Below are positions 1-6,809 of a stretch of DNA of 6,809 nt, piece after piece. The number at the start of each line of letters is the position of its first letter. The stretch's first letter is position 1. The notes under the pieces were generated by a model. That model ran no database searches. It had not been told where the DNA came from and saw only the letters and a list, made by a program, of their open reading frames with translations. The position numbers were made by a program, and so were the translations under genes. The DNA comes from Pseudomonadota bacterium. GTDB lineage: Bacteria > Pseudomonadota > Alphaproteobacteria > Acetobacterales > Acetobacteraceae. The DNA lies in assembly GCA_021808185.1 (NCBI GenBank), contig JAKBCB010000198.1:1-6809 (forward strand), in the 5' to 3' direction.

Positions 1-481
1 TCTGCGCGCGGAACAGGTTTTCGCGCCCGACCGTGGCCGCGATCCGCCCCCCCGTGCCGCGCTTGAGCGTGTCGGCGACCGGAATGGCCGGGATCGCGCC
101 GTCATGCGTGGCCAGCGCCGCGCGCAGGGCGGCGACGGTGCCGGAGGGAATGTATGGCCGGGCACCATCATGAACCATGACAATGTCGATATCGTGCGTG
201 ACCAGCGCCTCCAGCCCGCGCCGCACGCTCTCCTGCCGGGTGTCGCCGCCGGGCACCGCCGGCAGATGCGCGATGCCGGCCAGGGCCGCGCCGATCGCCT
301 CGGCATCACCGACCGGTTGCAGCAGATCGACCTCGCCAGCCAACCGCTCCGCCGCGTGGCGCAGCACGGTCTTGCCGGCAATGGAAAAGAATTGTTTCGG
401 GCGGTCGGCGCCGAAGCGGGCGCCGGTGCCGGCGGCCATCAGCAGGGCCGCGACGCGTGCGGGGCGGGGAATGGGGGACAT
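1..481 (-). CDS. ispD: IspD, 2-C-methyl-D-erythritol 4-phosphate cytidylyltransferase (N-terminal part, possibly IspDF fusion)
   Basis: This gene encodes the cytosolic MEP-pathway enzyme that joins CTP to methylerythritol 4-phosphate, giving CDP-methylerythritol for isoprenoid synthesis. Reading the minus strand from the ATG at 481 gives 160 codons before the window ends, so the C-terminus is missing. Visible motifs are the nucleotide-binding AAGTGARFG (residues 16-24), PKQF (28-31), GGDTRQESV (78-86), HDGARP (104-109), DTLKR (137-141) and RENLFRAQ at the edge. By comparison with E. coli IspD, Arg22 and Lys29 correspond to the catalytic Arg20 and Lys27. The stretch after residue 50 looks shorter than in E. 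coli. Many alphaproteobacteria fuse IspD to IspF, and this cannot be decided here because the 3' half is outside the window. The ATG has no clear Shine-Dalgarno. A GTG three codons upstream is a less likely start. The gene is divergent from dusB. Confidence 0.95.
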   Translation of the reverse strand, partial: MSPIPRPARVAALLMAAGTGARFGADRPKQFFSIAGKTVLRHAAERLAGEVDLLQPVGDAEAIGAALAGIAHLPAVPGGDTRQESVRRGLEALVTHDIDIVMVHDGARPYIPSGTVAALRAALATHDGAIPAIPVADTLKRGTGGRIAATVGRENLFRAQ

Positions 482-543
482 GGGAGGCACAAGGTTGCCG
501 CGCGCGAGTTGCGCGTCAACCCGGGGCGCACTAGGTTGCCCAA
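482..543. promoter_or_regulatory. Divergent ispD/dusB intergenic promoter region
   Basis: This 62-bp spacer lies between two divergent start codons, so it must hold the ispD promoter and probably the promoter of the dusB-ntrBC transcript. On the minus strand, TTGACG (plus positions 514-519) matches a sigma-70-type -35 box. A 17-bp spacer separates it from a weak -10 candidate, AACCTT (plus 491-496), which would place transcription start almost at the ispD ATG. On the plus strand only poor matches are seen, for example TTGCGC at 509-514 and CTAGGT at 531-536. The 8-mer AGGTTGCC occurs twice, at 492-499 and 533-540. The region is supported by gene layout; the individual boxes are tentative. Confidence 0.4.
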
Positions 544-1605
544 ATGATGGGCAACATAGCAGAACCGAAGCACCCGCTTTTGCGGCCGATCGACCTCGGC
601 GGCGTGCGGATCGAAACCCCTGTCATCCTTGCCCCGATGTCGGGCGTGACCGATCTGCCATTCCGGCGGATGGCGCGCCAGCTCGGCGCGGGACTCGTGG
701 TGTCCGAGATGATCGCCTCCTGGGCGATGGTGCGGGAGAACCGCAACACGCTGCGCATGGCGGAAATGGAAGGCTCGCCGACCTCCATCCAGTTGGCCGG
801 CTGCGACCCCGTGGCGATGGCGGAGGCGGCGCGGATCGCCGTCGGGCGCGGGGCGGACATCATCGACATCAATTTCGGCTGCCCGGTGAAGAAGGTGGCC
901 GTCGGGCAGATGGCCGGCAGTTCGCTGATGCGCGACGAGGCGACGGCCGCGCGCATTCTGGAGGCAACGGTCAAGGCGGTGCCGGTCCCGGTGACGCTGA
1001 AGATGCGCATGGGCTGGGACCACAACAGCCTGAACGCCCCCAAGCTCGCGCGCATCGCGCAGGACTGCGGCATCCGCATGGTCACGGTGCACGGCCGCAC
1101 CCGCCAGATGTTCTACACCGGCATCGCCGACTGGGATTTCATCCGGCAGGTGAAAGATGCGGTGCAAATCCCTGTTATCGCGAATGGAGACATCGTGACC
1201 GAGGAGGACGCGGCCGAGGCCATGCGGCGGTCCGGCGCGGACGGGGTGATGATCGGGCGCGGCTGCTACGGCCGCCCGTGGTTTCCGGCCCAGGTCGCGC
1301 ACCACCTGCGCACCGGCGCGCGTGCGCCGGAGCCGTCGCTGGCGGCGCAGAAGCACATTCTGCTGGAGCATTACCGCGCGATGCTGTCGCATTTCGGCAC
1401 CGATGCCGGGTTGCGGCTGGCGCGCAAGCATGTCTCCTGGTACTCGCGCGGCCTGCCCGGCTCGGCCGAGTTCCGCGCCACCGTCACCCGCCTGCCGGAG
1501 GCGCCCGCGGTGCTGCGGCTGATCGATGCGTTCTACGACCCGCTGATCGCATCCGGCGTGTCCCGCACCATCGTGCGCGACGCGGCACTGGCGGAGGCGG
1601 CATGA
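544..1605 (+). CDS. dusB: DusB-family tRNA-dihydrouridine synthase (NifR3)
   Basis: This is a flavin-dependent enzyme that reduces uridine to dihydrouridine in the tRNA D-loop, using NADPH and FMN, in the cytosol. The 353-residue product has the expected family length. A TIM-barrel starts with LAPMSGVTDLPFRR (residues 29-42), followed by SEMIAS (54-59), QLAGCDP (83-89) and DINFGCPVKK (108-117), where Cys113 is the catalytic cysteine. Further motifs are AGSSLMRD (124-131), VTLKMRMGW (150-158), HGRTR (183-187), ANGDI (213-217, FMN phosphate site) and GRGCYGRPW (238-246). The C-terminal helical tRNA-binding domain contains RKH at 294-296. Two adjacent ATGs (544 and 547) are possible starts; the first is used here, with only a weak AGG upstream. 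The last codons overlap ntrB by 4 nt. Co-transcription with ntrBC is the classical nifR3-ntrB-ntrC arrangement, but the enzyme has no demonstrated direct role in nitrogen sensing. Confidence 0.96.
   Translation: MMGNIAEPKHPLLRPIDLGGVRIETPVILAPMSGVTDLPFRRMARQLGAGLVVSEMIASWAMVRENRNTLRMAEMEGSPTSIQLAGCDPVAMAEAARIAVGRGADIIDINFGCPVKKVAVGQMAGSSLMRDEATAARILEATVKAVPVPVTLKMRMGWDHNSLNAPKLARIAQDCGIRMVTVHGRTRQMFYTGIADWDFIRQVKDAVQIPVIANGDIVTEEDAAEAMRRSGADGVMIGRGCYGRPWFPAQVAHHLRTGARAPEPSLAAQKHILLEHYRAMLSHFGTDAGLRLARKHVSWYSRGLPGSAEFRATVTRLPEAPAVLRLIDAFYDPLIASGVSRTIVRDAALAEAA
1593..1597 (+). promoter_or_regulatory. Ribosome binding site of ntrB
   Basis: GGAGG lies inside the last codons of dusB, with 4 nt between it and the ntrB ATG at 1602. 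The spacing is slightly short. The site supports this ATG, which shares the ATGA overlap with the dusB stop, over the long upstream in-frame extension that would run through dusB. Confidence 0.55.
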
Positions 1606-2741
1606 GCAACGCCCTCGCACGCGGCGTGCTGGCCGTGGTCGGGCGCAGCGCGCCCAAGCCGCCCGATTACGCCGCCCTGCTCTCGGCGCTGCCGGTGCCG
1701 GTGGTGCTGCTGGACAAGGACAACCGCTTCCGCTTCGCCAACCACGCCGCCGAGCAGTTCCTCGGGCTGTCGTTGGTGCAACTGGCGCAGCACCAGCTTG
1801 GCGACATCGTGCCGCTGGACAACCCGATCTTCCTGCTGATCGGCACGGTGCGCGAGAGCGAGGCCACCATCAGCGACCACGACCTGACGCTGGAAAGCCC
1901 GCGCCTGCACAAGGTGGGCATCACCGTGCAGGGCTCGCCGCTGCCGGAGGAGCCGGGCAGCGTCGTGCTGGTGTTGCAGGATGCCTCGGCCGCGCGCGCG
2001 CTGGACCGGCAACTGGCGTTCCGGGGGGCGGCGCGCAGCGTGACCGGCATGGCCGCGATCCTGGCGCACGAGGTGAAGAACCCGCTGTCGGGCATCCGCG
2101 GCGCGGCGCAACTGCTGGAAAGCAGCGTGGCCGAACAGGACCGCGAACTGACGGTGCTGATCCGCGACGAGGCCGACCGCATCCGCGCGCTGGTGGACCG
2201 GATGGAGATCTTCGGCGAGAAGCCGATCGAGCGCGAGCGGGTGAACATCCACCGCGTTCTGGAACACGTCCGCCGCCTGGCACAGAGCGGGTTCGCCGCG
2301 CATATCCGCATCAACGAGGTGTACGACCCCTCGCTGCCGCCGGTGCACGGCAACCGCGACCAACTGGTGCAGGTGGCGCTGAATCTGGTGAAGAACGCCG
2401 CCGAATCGATCACCGGGGCCGGCATGACCACCGGCGAGATCACCCTGATAACCGGCTTCCAGCACGGTGTGCGGCTCGCGGTGCCGGGCAGCGACCAGCG
2501 GCTGCATCTGCCGCTGCTGGTGGCGGTGCGCGACAACGGGCCGGGCATTCCGGAGGATCTGCGCGCCAACCTGTTCGATCCGTTCGTCAGTTCCAAGCCA
2601 ACCGGCAGCGGCCTGGGTCTTGCTCTGGTCGCCAAGATCGTCGCGGATCATGGGGGGCTCATCGAGGTGGACAGCCGGCCCGGCCGAACGGAATTCCGCC
2701 TTCACCTGCCAGTCGTCCACGACGACGCCGAGAGCATCTGA
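1602..2741 (+). CDS. ntrB: Nitrogen regulation sensor histidine kinase NtrB (GlnL)
   Basis: NtrB is the cytosolic kinase/phosphatase that, under control of the PII protein, phosphorylates NtrC when nitrogen is limiting. The 379-residue protein has no membrane segment. A PAS domain covers about residues 22-135 (PVPVVLLDKDNRFRFANHAA near its start). The dimerisation/phosphoacceptor domain follows, with AHEVKNPLSGIRG and His156 as the phosphorylation site. The ATPase domain has the N box NLVKNAAES (Asn265), G1 box DNGPGIP (from Asp311) and G2 box GSGLGLAL (from Gly335). A short insert between the N and G1 boxes (GFQHGVRLAVPGSDQRLHLP) appears normal for alphaproteobacterial NtrB. The reading frame stays open far upstream through dusB. 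The ATG at 1602 is chosen because it overlaps the dusB stop by 4 nt, has GGAGG before it and gives the family length. Only 3 nt separate it from ntrC, so the two are probably translationally coupled. Confidence 0.96.
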   Translation: MSNALARGVLAVVGRSAPKPPDYAALLSALPVPVVLLDKDNRFRFANHAAEQFLGLSLVQLAQHQLGDIVPLDNPIFLLIGTVRESEATISDHDLTLESPRLHKVGITVQGSPLPEEPGSVVLVLQDASAARALDRQLAFRGAARSVTGMAAILAHEVKNPLSGIRGAAQLLESSVAEQDRELTVLIRDEADRIRALVDRMEIFGEKPIERERVNIHRVLEHVRRLAQSGFAAHIRINEVYDPSLPPVHGNRDQLVQVALNLVKNAAESITGAGMTTGEITLITGFQHGVRLAVPGSDQRLHLPLLVAVRDNGPGIPEDLRANLFDPFVSSKPTGSGLGLALVAKIVADHGGLIEVDSRPGRTEFRLHLPVVHDDAESI

Positions 2742-2744
2742 GCC

Positions 2745-4220
<1,476 letters not shown>

Positions 4221-4248
4221 CGCGCGGCGCCCGGGCAGACGGAATTAT

Positions 4249-4271
4249 CCCCCTCGCCGTGCGGGAGGGGG
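4249..4271. repeat. GC-rich palindrome / hairpin, dispersed-repeat-like
   Basis: CCCCCTC (4249-4255) is perfectly complementary to GAGGGGG (4265-4271) around a 9-nt centre (GCCGTGCGG) that can add two more C-G pairs with one bulged base. The shape, a C-rich arm, a GCNNGCGG-like centre and a G-rich arm, resembles short dispersed intergenic palindromes common in GC-rich proteobacteria. That resemblance is from memory and copies elsewhere in the genome cannot be checked. It could also act as a weak terminator or 3'-end stabiliser for dusB-ntrBC mRNA. The only T-run nearby (TTTT at 4279-4282) lies 7 nt beyond the stem, so a classical intrinsic terminator is not supported. Confidence 0.6.
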
Positions 4272-4294
4272 CTGGTCGTTTTCGACGGGGGCTG
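4267..4294 (+). repeat. 8-bp direct repeat GGGGGCTG flanking a small hairpin
   Basis: GGGGGCTG is found at 4267-4274 and again at 4287-4294. Between them is GTCG-TTTT-CGAC, a 4-bp stem with a T4 loop. The upstream CCCCC (4249-4253) could pair with the G-run of either copy, so two mutually exclusive foldings are possible on paper. Confidence 0.5.
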
Positions 4295-4313
4295 CCTTGA
4301 GCTTGCGGCTGCC

Positions 4314-6596
4314 ATGAACGCGCCGTTCTCGCGCAAATCGCTCGGCCCCGCGGTCGATGCGGCGGGCGGTGCGTTGCCGCGCGCCTCGGCGTTGCGCCGC
4401 GTCGTCGATGTGGCGCTGGGCAAGATCGTCACGCTGGTGCTCGCGGCCTTCGCGCTTGTGCTCGGCATCGTCACCTTCGTGGTGCTGGCCGGCGGCGCGC
4501 CGCTCGGGGTGCGGCCGAACGTCATCTACGCCCTGGTGCTCGCCAACCTGATCGTGTTGCTGGCGCTGGGCTCGGTGCTGGCCGGGCGGCTGACGCGGGT
4601 GTGGGTGGAGCGCAGGCGCGGCTCGGCCGGCTCGCGGCTGCATGTGCGCCTTGTGCTGCTGTTCTCCGTCGTCGCGGTCACGCCGGCGATCGTGGTCGCG
4701 GTGTTCGCGACCTTCTTCTTCGATCTCGGCATCCAGTCCTGGTTCAACGACCGCGTGCGCACCGCCTTGCAGGAAAGCCTGCAAGTCAGCCGCGGCTATC
4801 TGGAGGAACACCGCAACAACATCCGCGCCGACGCGCTGGGCATGGCCGCCGACCTCGCGCGCGCGGGGCAGTTGCTGGCCAACGACCCCAATGCGTTCGG
4901 CGAGGTGCTGGCCACCCAGACGGCGCTGCGCGGCCTGACCGAGGCGGTGATCTACGAACCGGTGACGGGACAGATGATCGCCTCCGCCGGGCTGATGGCA
5001 GGCTTCGGCATCACACTGCCGCCGCGCAACCTGACCGACCAGGCGCGCAACGGCGACGTGGTGGTGCTGGGCACCGACGATTCCACCCGCGTGCGTGCGG
5101 TGGTGGCGCTGGAGTCCACGCCGATGCTGATGCTGCTGATCGGCCGGCCGGTCGATCCGCAGATCCTCGACCACATGAGCCGCACCGAGACGGCGGTGGA
5201 GGAATACAACCGGCTGGACCAGAACCGCTTCGGCTTGCAGATCACGCTGGCGCTGATCTTCGCGCTGGTGGCGCTGCTGGTGCTGCTGGCGGCGGTGCTG
5301 ATCGGCCTCGTGCTGGCCAACCAGATCGCGCGGCCCATCGGCGGGCTGATCCTGGCCGCCGAGCGGGTGCGCGCGGGCGACCTCTCGGTGCGGGTGCCGG
5401 AGGTGGCGAGCGGCGACGAGGTCGCGGGCCTGTCGCGCGCGTTCAACCGCATGACCGGCCAGCTTGCCGCCCAGCGCAGTGAGCTGATGGACGCGTACAG
5501 CCAGATCGACAGCCGCCGGCGCTTCACCGAAACCGTGCTGTCCGGCGTCTCCGCCGGCGTGATCGGCCTGGACGAGCACGGCCGCATCGAATTGCCGAAC
5601 CGGGCGGCGAGCAATCTGTTGGGCGTGGACATGCTGGCCGCGATCGGCCAGTCGCTCGACGAGGTGGTGCCGGAGTTCGCGGCGCTGATGGCCCAGGCGC
5701 ATGAGGCGCCGGACCGCGCGCACACGGCGGAACTGCAACTCGGCCCGCCGGCGCGACGGCGCACGCTGCTGGTGCGCATCGGCGCGGACCGCTCGGCGCC
5801 ACGCGGCGAGGGGACCGGCGCCGCGTACGGCTTCGTCGCCACCTTCGACGACATCACCGAATTGCAGTCCGCGCAGCGCAAGGCCGCCTGGGCCGATGTC
5901 GCGCGGCGCATCGCGCACGAAATCAAGAACCCTCTGACCCCGATCCAGCTTGCCGCCGAGCGGCTGAAGCGCAAATTCGCCAAGGAGATCACCTCCGACC
6001 CCGAGACGTTTACGCAATGCGCCGACACCATCGTTCGCCATGTCGGCGACATCGGACGCATGGTGGACGAGTTCTCGGCCTTCGCGCGGATGCCGCAGCC
6101 GGTGATCCGCCCGGAGGACGTCGCCCGCATCGTGCGCGAGACGATGGTCCTGCCGCGCACGGCGCACCCGGACATCGTCTATGTCACCGATCTGCCGGAG
6201 AGCGGGCCGATGGTGCCGTGCGATCGGCGGCTGATCGGACAGGCACTGACGAACCTGCTGCAAAACGCCGCCGATGCGATCAGAATGCGGCCAGAATCGG
6301 AACGATCTGACCCGGGCCGGATCGAGGTGGGCCTTTCTGTCGGAGGGGCCGAGGTGGCGGTGACCGTGGCGGATAATGGGATCGGGCTGCCGCAGGAAGA
6401 TCGCGCGCGTTTGACCGAGCCATACGTCACGCACAAGCCGAAGGGTACTGGCCTTGGTCTTGCCATCGTTAAGAAGATCATGGAGGACCATGGTGGCCGC
6501 CTGCTGCTGGAGGACCGGCCGGCGCGGGCGGACTGGGGAGGGCCGGGGACGGCGGCGACGCTGTTCCTGCCGGTGAGGGCGAACGATGGCGCATGA
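4314..6596 (+). CDS. ntrY: Membrane sensor histidine kinase NtrY
   Basis: NtrY is the inner-membrane kinase of the NtrY-NtrX pair, linked in alphaproteobacteria to nitrogen, nitrate-respiration/redox and envelope-related control. The 760-residue protein matches the family size. Four hydrophobic segments are visible: about 38-60, 70-91, 111-134 and 309-335. Residues 135-308 form the large presumed periplasmic sensor region. A HAMP linker follows (about 336-390, ANQIARPIGGLILAAERVRAGD at its start), then a PAS domain (about 402-515, VLSGVSAGVIGLDEHGRI). The kinase core has ARRIAHEIKNPLTPIQLAAE with His535, the N box NLLQNAADAI (Asn651), G1 box ADNGIGLP (Asp687) and G2 box GTGLGLAIVKKI (711-722). 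The start is the first ATG in this open frame after the ntrC stop; no strong Shine-Dalgarno precedes it. The 3' end overlaps ntrX by 11 nt, indicating coupling. Codons near 6270-6320 are less GC-biased than elsewhere. Confidence 0.95.
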   Translation: MNAPFSRKSLGPAVDAAGGALPRASALRRVVDVALGKIVTLVLAAFALVLGIVTFVVLAGGAPLGVRPNVIYALVLANLIVLLALGSVLAGRLTRVWVERRRGSAGSRLHVRLVLLFSVVAVTPAIVVAVFATFFFDLGIQSWFNDRVRTALQESLQVSRGYLEEHRNNIRADALGMAADLARAGQLLANDPNAFGEVLATQTALRGLTEAVIYEPVTGQMIASAGLMAGFGITLPPRNLTDQARNGDVVVLGTDDSTRVRAVVALESTPMLMLLIGRPVDPQILDHMSRTETAVEEYNRLDQNRFGLQITLALIFALVALLVLLAAVLIGLVLANQIARPIGGLILAAERVRAGDLSVRVPEVASGDEVAGLSRAFNRMTGQLAAQRSELMDAYSQIDSRRRFTETVLSGVSAGVIGLDEHGRIELPNRAASNLLGVDMLAAIGQSLDEVVPEFAALMAQAHEAPDRAHTAELQLGPPARRRTLLVRIGADRSAPRGEGTGAAYGFVATFDDITELQSAQRKAAWADVARRIAHEIKNPLTPIQLAAERLKRKFAKEITSDPETFTQCADTIVRHVGDIGRMVDEFSAFARMPQPVIRPEDVARIVRETMVLPRTAHPDIVYVTDLPESGPMVPCDRRLIGQALTNLLQNAADAIRMRPESERSDPGRIEVGLSVGGAEVAVTVADNGIGLPQEDRARLTEPYVTHKPKGTGLGLAIVKKIMEDHGGRLLLEDRPARADWGGPGTAATLFLPVRANDGA
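6575..6579 (+). promoter_or_regulatory. Ribosome binding site of ntrX
   Basis: GAGGG lies within the end of ntrY with 6 nt between it and the ATG at 6586. Good spacing supports this start, which places the first ntrX codons inside ntrY and gives the typical response-regulator N-terminus MAHDILIVDDE. Confidence 0.65.
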
Positions 6597-6809
6597 CATC
6601 CTGATCGTCGATGACGAGCCCGACATCCGCATGCTGGTGGAAGGAGTGCTCCGCGACGAGGGCTACGAGACCCGCCAGGCCGGGGACGCGGATCAGGCGG
6701 TGGCGGCGTTCCGCGCGCGCCGGCCGTCGCTCGTGATCCTCGATGTCTGGCTGCAAGGCTCCAAGCTGGACGGGATCGGCATTCTGCAAGTGCTGCACCG
6801 CGAGGAGCC
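6586..6809 (+). CDS. ntrX: Response regulator NtrX (N-terminal receiver part)
   Basis: NtrX is the cytosolic response regulator paired with NtrY. Only 74 codons plus 2 nt are present before the right window edge. The visible part is a receiver domain: MAHDILIVDDEPDIR begins with the acidic pocket Asp9-Asp10-Glu11, and Asp53 in LVILDVWLQGS is the expected phosphoacceptor. The motif LQGSKLDGIGIL after it is characteristic of NtrX and differs from the MPDENGLDL of NtrC. The AAA+ and Fis-type domains usual for the family would lie beyond the window, so whether the sigma-54 contact loop is kept cannot be seen. The gene overlaps ntrY by 11 nt, so the kinase and regulator are likely translationally coupled. 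Confidence 0.93.
   Translation, partial: MAHDILIVDDEPDIRMLVEGVLRDEGYETRQAGDADQAVAAFRARRPSLVILDVWLQGSKLDGIGILQVLHREE

Larger units (their letters stand above)
4221..4313. other. ntrC-ntrY intergenic spacer
   Basis: This 93-bp gap is the only real break in the plus-strand cluster. It contains the hairpin at 4249-4271, a small GTCG-TTTT-CGAC hairpin (4275-4286) and two copies of GGGGGCTG (4267-4274 and 4287-4294). I see no convincing sigma-70 or sigma-54 promoter and no clear Shine-Dalgarno for ntrY. Because ntrY and ntrX are often expressed separately from ntrBC in other alphaproteobacteria, the spacer may hold an internal promoter, an attenuating structure or mRNA-processing signal, but this is inference. 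Confidence 0.6.

Noticed and set aside
177..1601. N-terminal extension of the ntrB reading frame back through dusB and into the ispD region
   Set aside because: The frame is open by chance. The NtrB homology begins at the ATG at 1602, which has a ribosome site and the ATGA overlap.
439..1620. Long minus-strand open frame (393 codons) opposite dusB
   Set aside because: The translation is rich in Arg, His, Ala and Gly without a recognisable domain, and it lies opposite a dusB gene with every family motif intact. Long antisense frames are expected in DNA this rich in GC.
2430..2520. Apparent insertion in the NtrB ATPase domain between the N and G1 boxes
   Set aside because: A similar segment (an LxVPG motif followed by LPL) is usual in alphaproteobacterial NtrB as I recall it, so it is not an oddity.
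4249..4282. Rho-independent terminator after ntrC
   Set aside because: The stem is strong but the T-run is only four bases, lies 7 nt beyond the stem and is itself the loop of another hairpin. A classical terminator is not supported.
4292..4306. Possible sigma-54 promoter before ntrY (CTGCCT-N5-TTGC)
   Set aside because: The TTGC half is present but the -24 half lacks the required GG, and transcription would start at or after the ntrY ATG.
4245..6632. Minus-strand open frame of 795 codons opposite ntrY
   Set aside because: Same shadow composition. It runs through the ntrC-ntrY spacer and the ntrY/ntrX junction with no start signal or domain.

Overview
The window is a core-genome segment of a very GC-rich alphaproteobacterium. 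The gene order (ispD or ispDF divergent from dusB, then ntrB, ntrC, ntrY, ntrX) is the classical alphaproteobacterial nitrogen-regulation locus. The high GC content and the style of the IspD and NtrB proteins suggest a Rhodospirillales/Acetobacteraceae-type organism. That family-level placement is an inference and was not tested by alignment.

Layout. Positions 1-481 (minus strand) hold the N-terminal 160 codons of IspD, a cytidylyltransferase of the MEP isoprenoid pathway, cut by the left window edge. A 62-bp divergent spacer (482-543) separates it from the plus-strand cluster. That cluster is dusB (544-1605, tRNA-dihydrouridine synthase, historically nifR3), ntrB (1602-2741, cytosolic PAS/histidine kinase), ntrC (2745-4220, sigma-54-dependent response regulator), a 93-bp spacer with a strong GC-rich hairpin (4221-4313), ntrY (4314-6596, membrane-bound histidine kinase) and the first 74 codons of ntrX (6586 to the right edge, response regulator receiver domain).

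How the genes work together. dusB, ntrB and ntrC are packed with a 4-nt overlap and a 3-nt gap, which suggests one transcript with translational coupling. ntrY and ntrX overlap by 11 nt and form a second tightly coupled pair. NtrB is expected to phosphorylate NtrC at Asp54 under nitrogen limitation, and NtrC then activates sigma-54 promoters through its GAFTGA-containing AAA+ domain. NtrY senses an envelope or redox/nitrogen-related cue and signals to NtrX. Cross-talk between the two pairs is known in alphaproteobacteria. The only substantial break in the cluster is the ntrC-ntrY spacer, which carries a palindrome resembling dispersed proteobacterial intergenic repeats.

I found no mobile element, CRISPR array, RNA gene or unknown gene system. 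All real genes belong to well-known families with their key residues intact. The many long ORFs in other frames and on the minus strand are GC-rich shadows. The second-look items are small: a GGC repeat encoding polyglycine in the NtrC linker, the structured ntrC-ntrY spacer, the compact ispD/dusB divergent promoter region and a patch of atypical codons near the end of ntrY.
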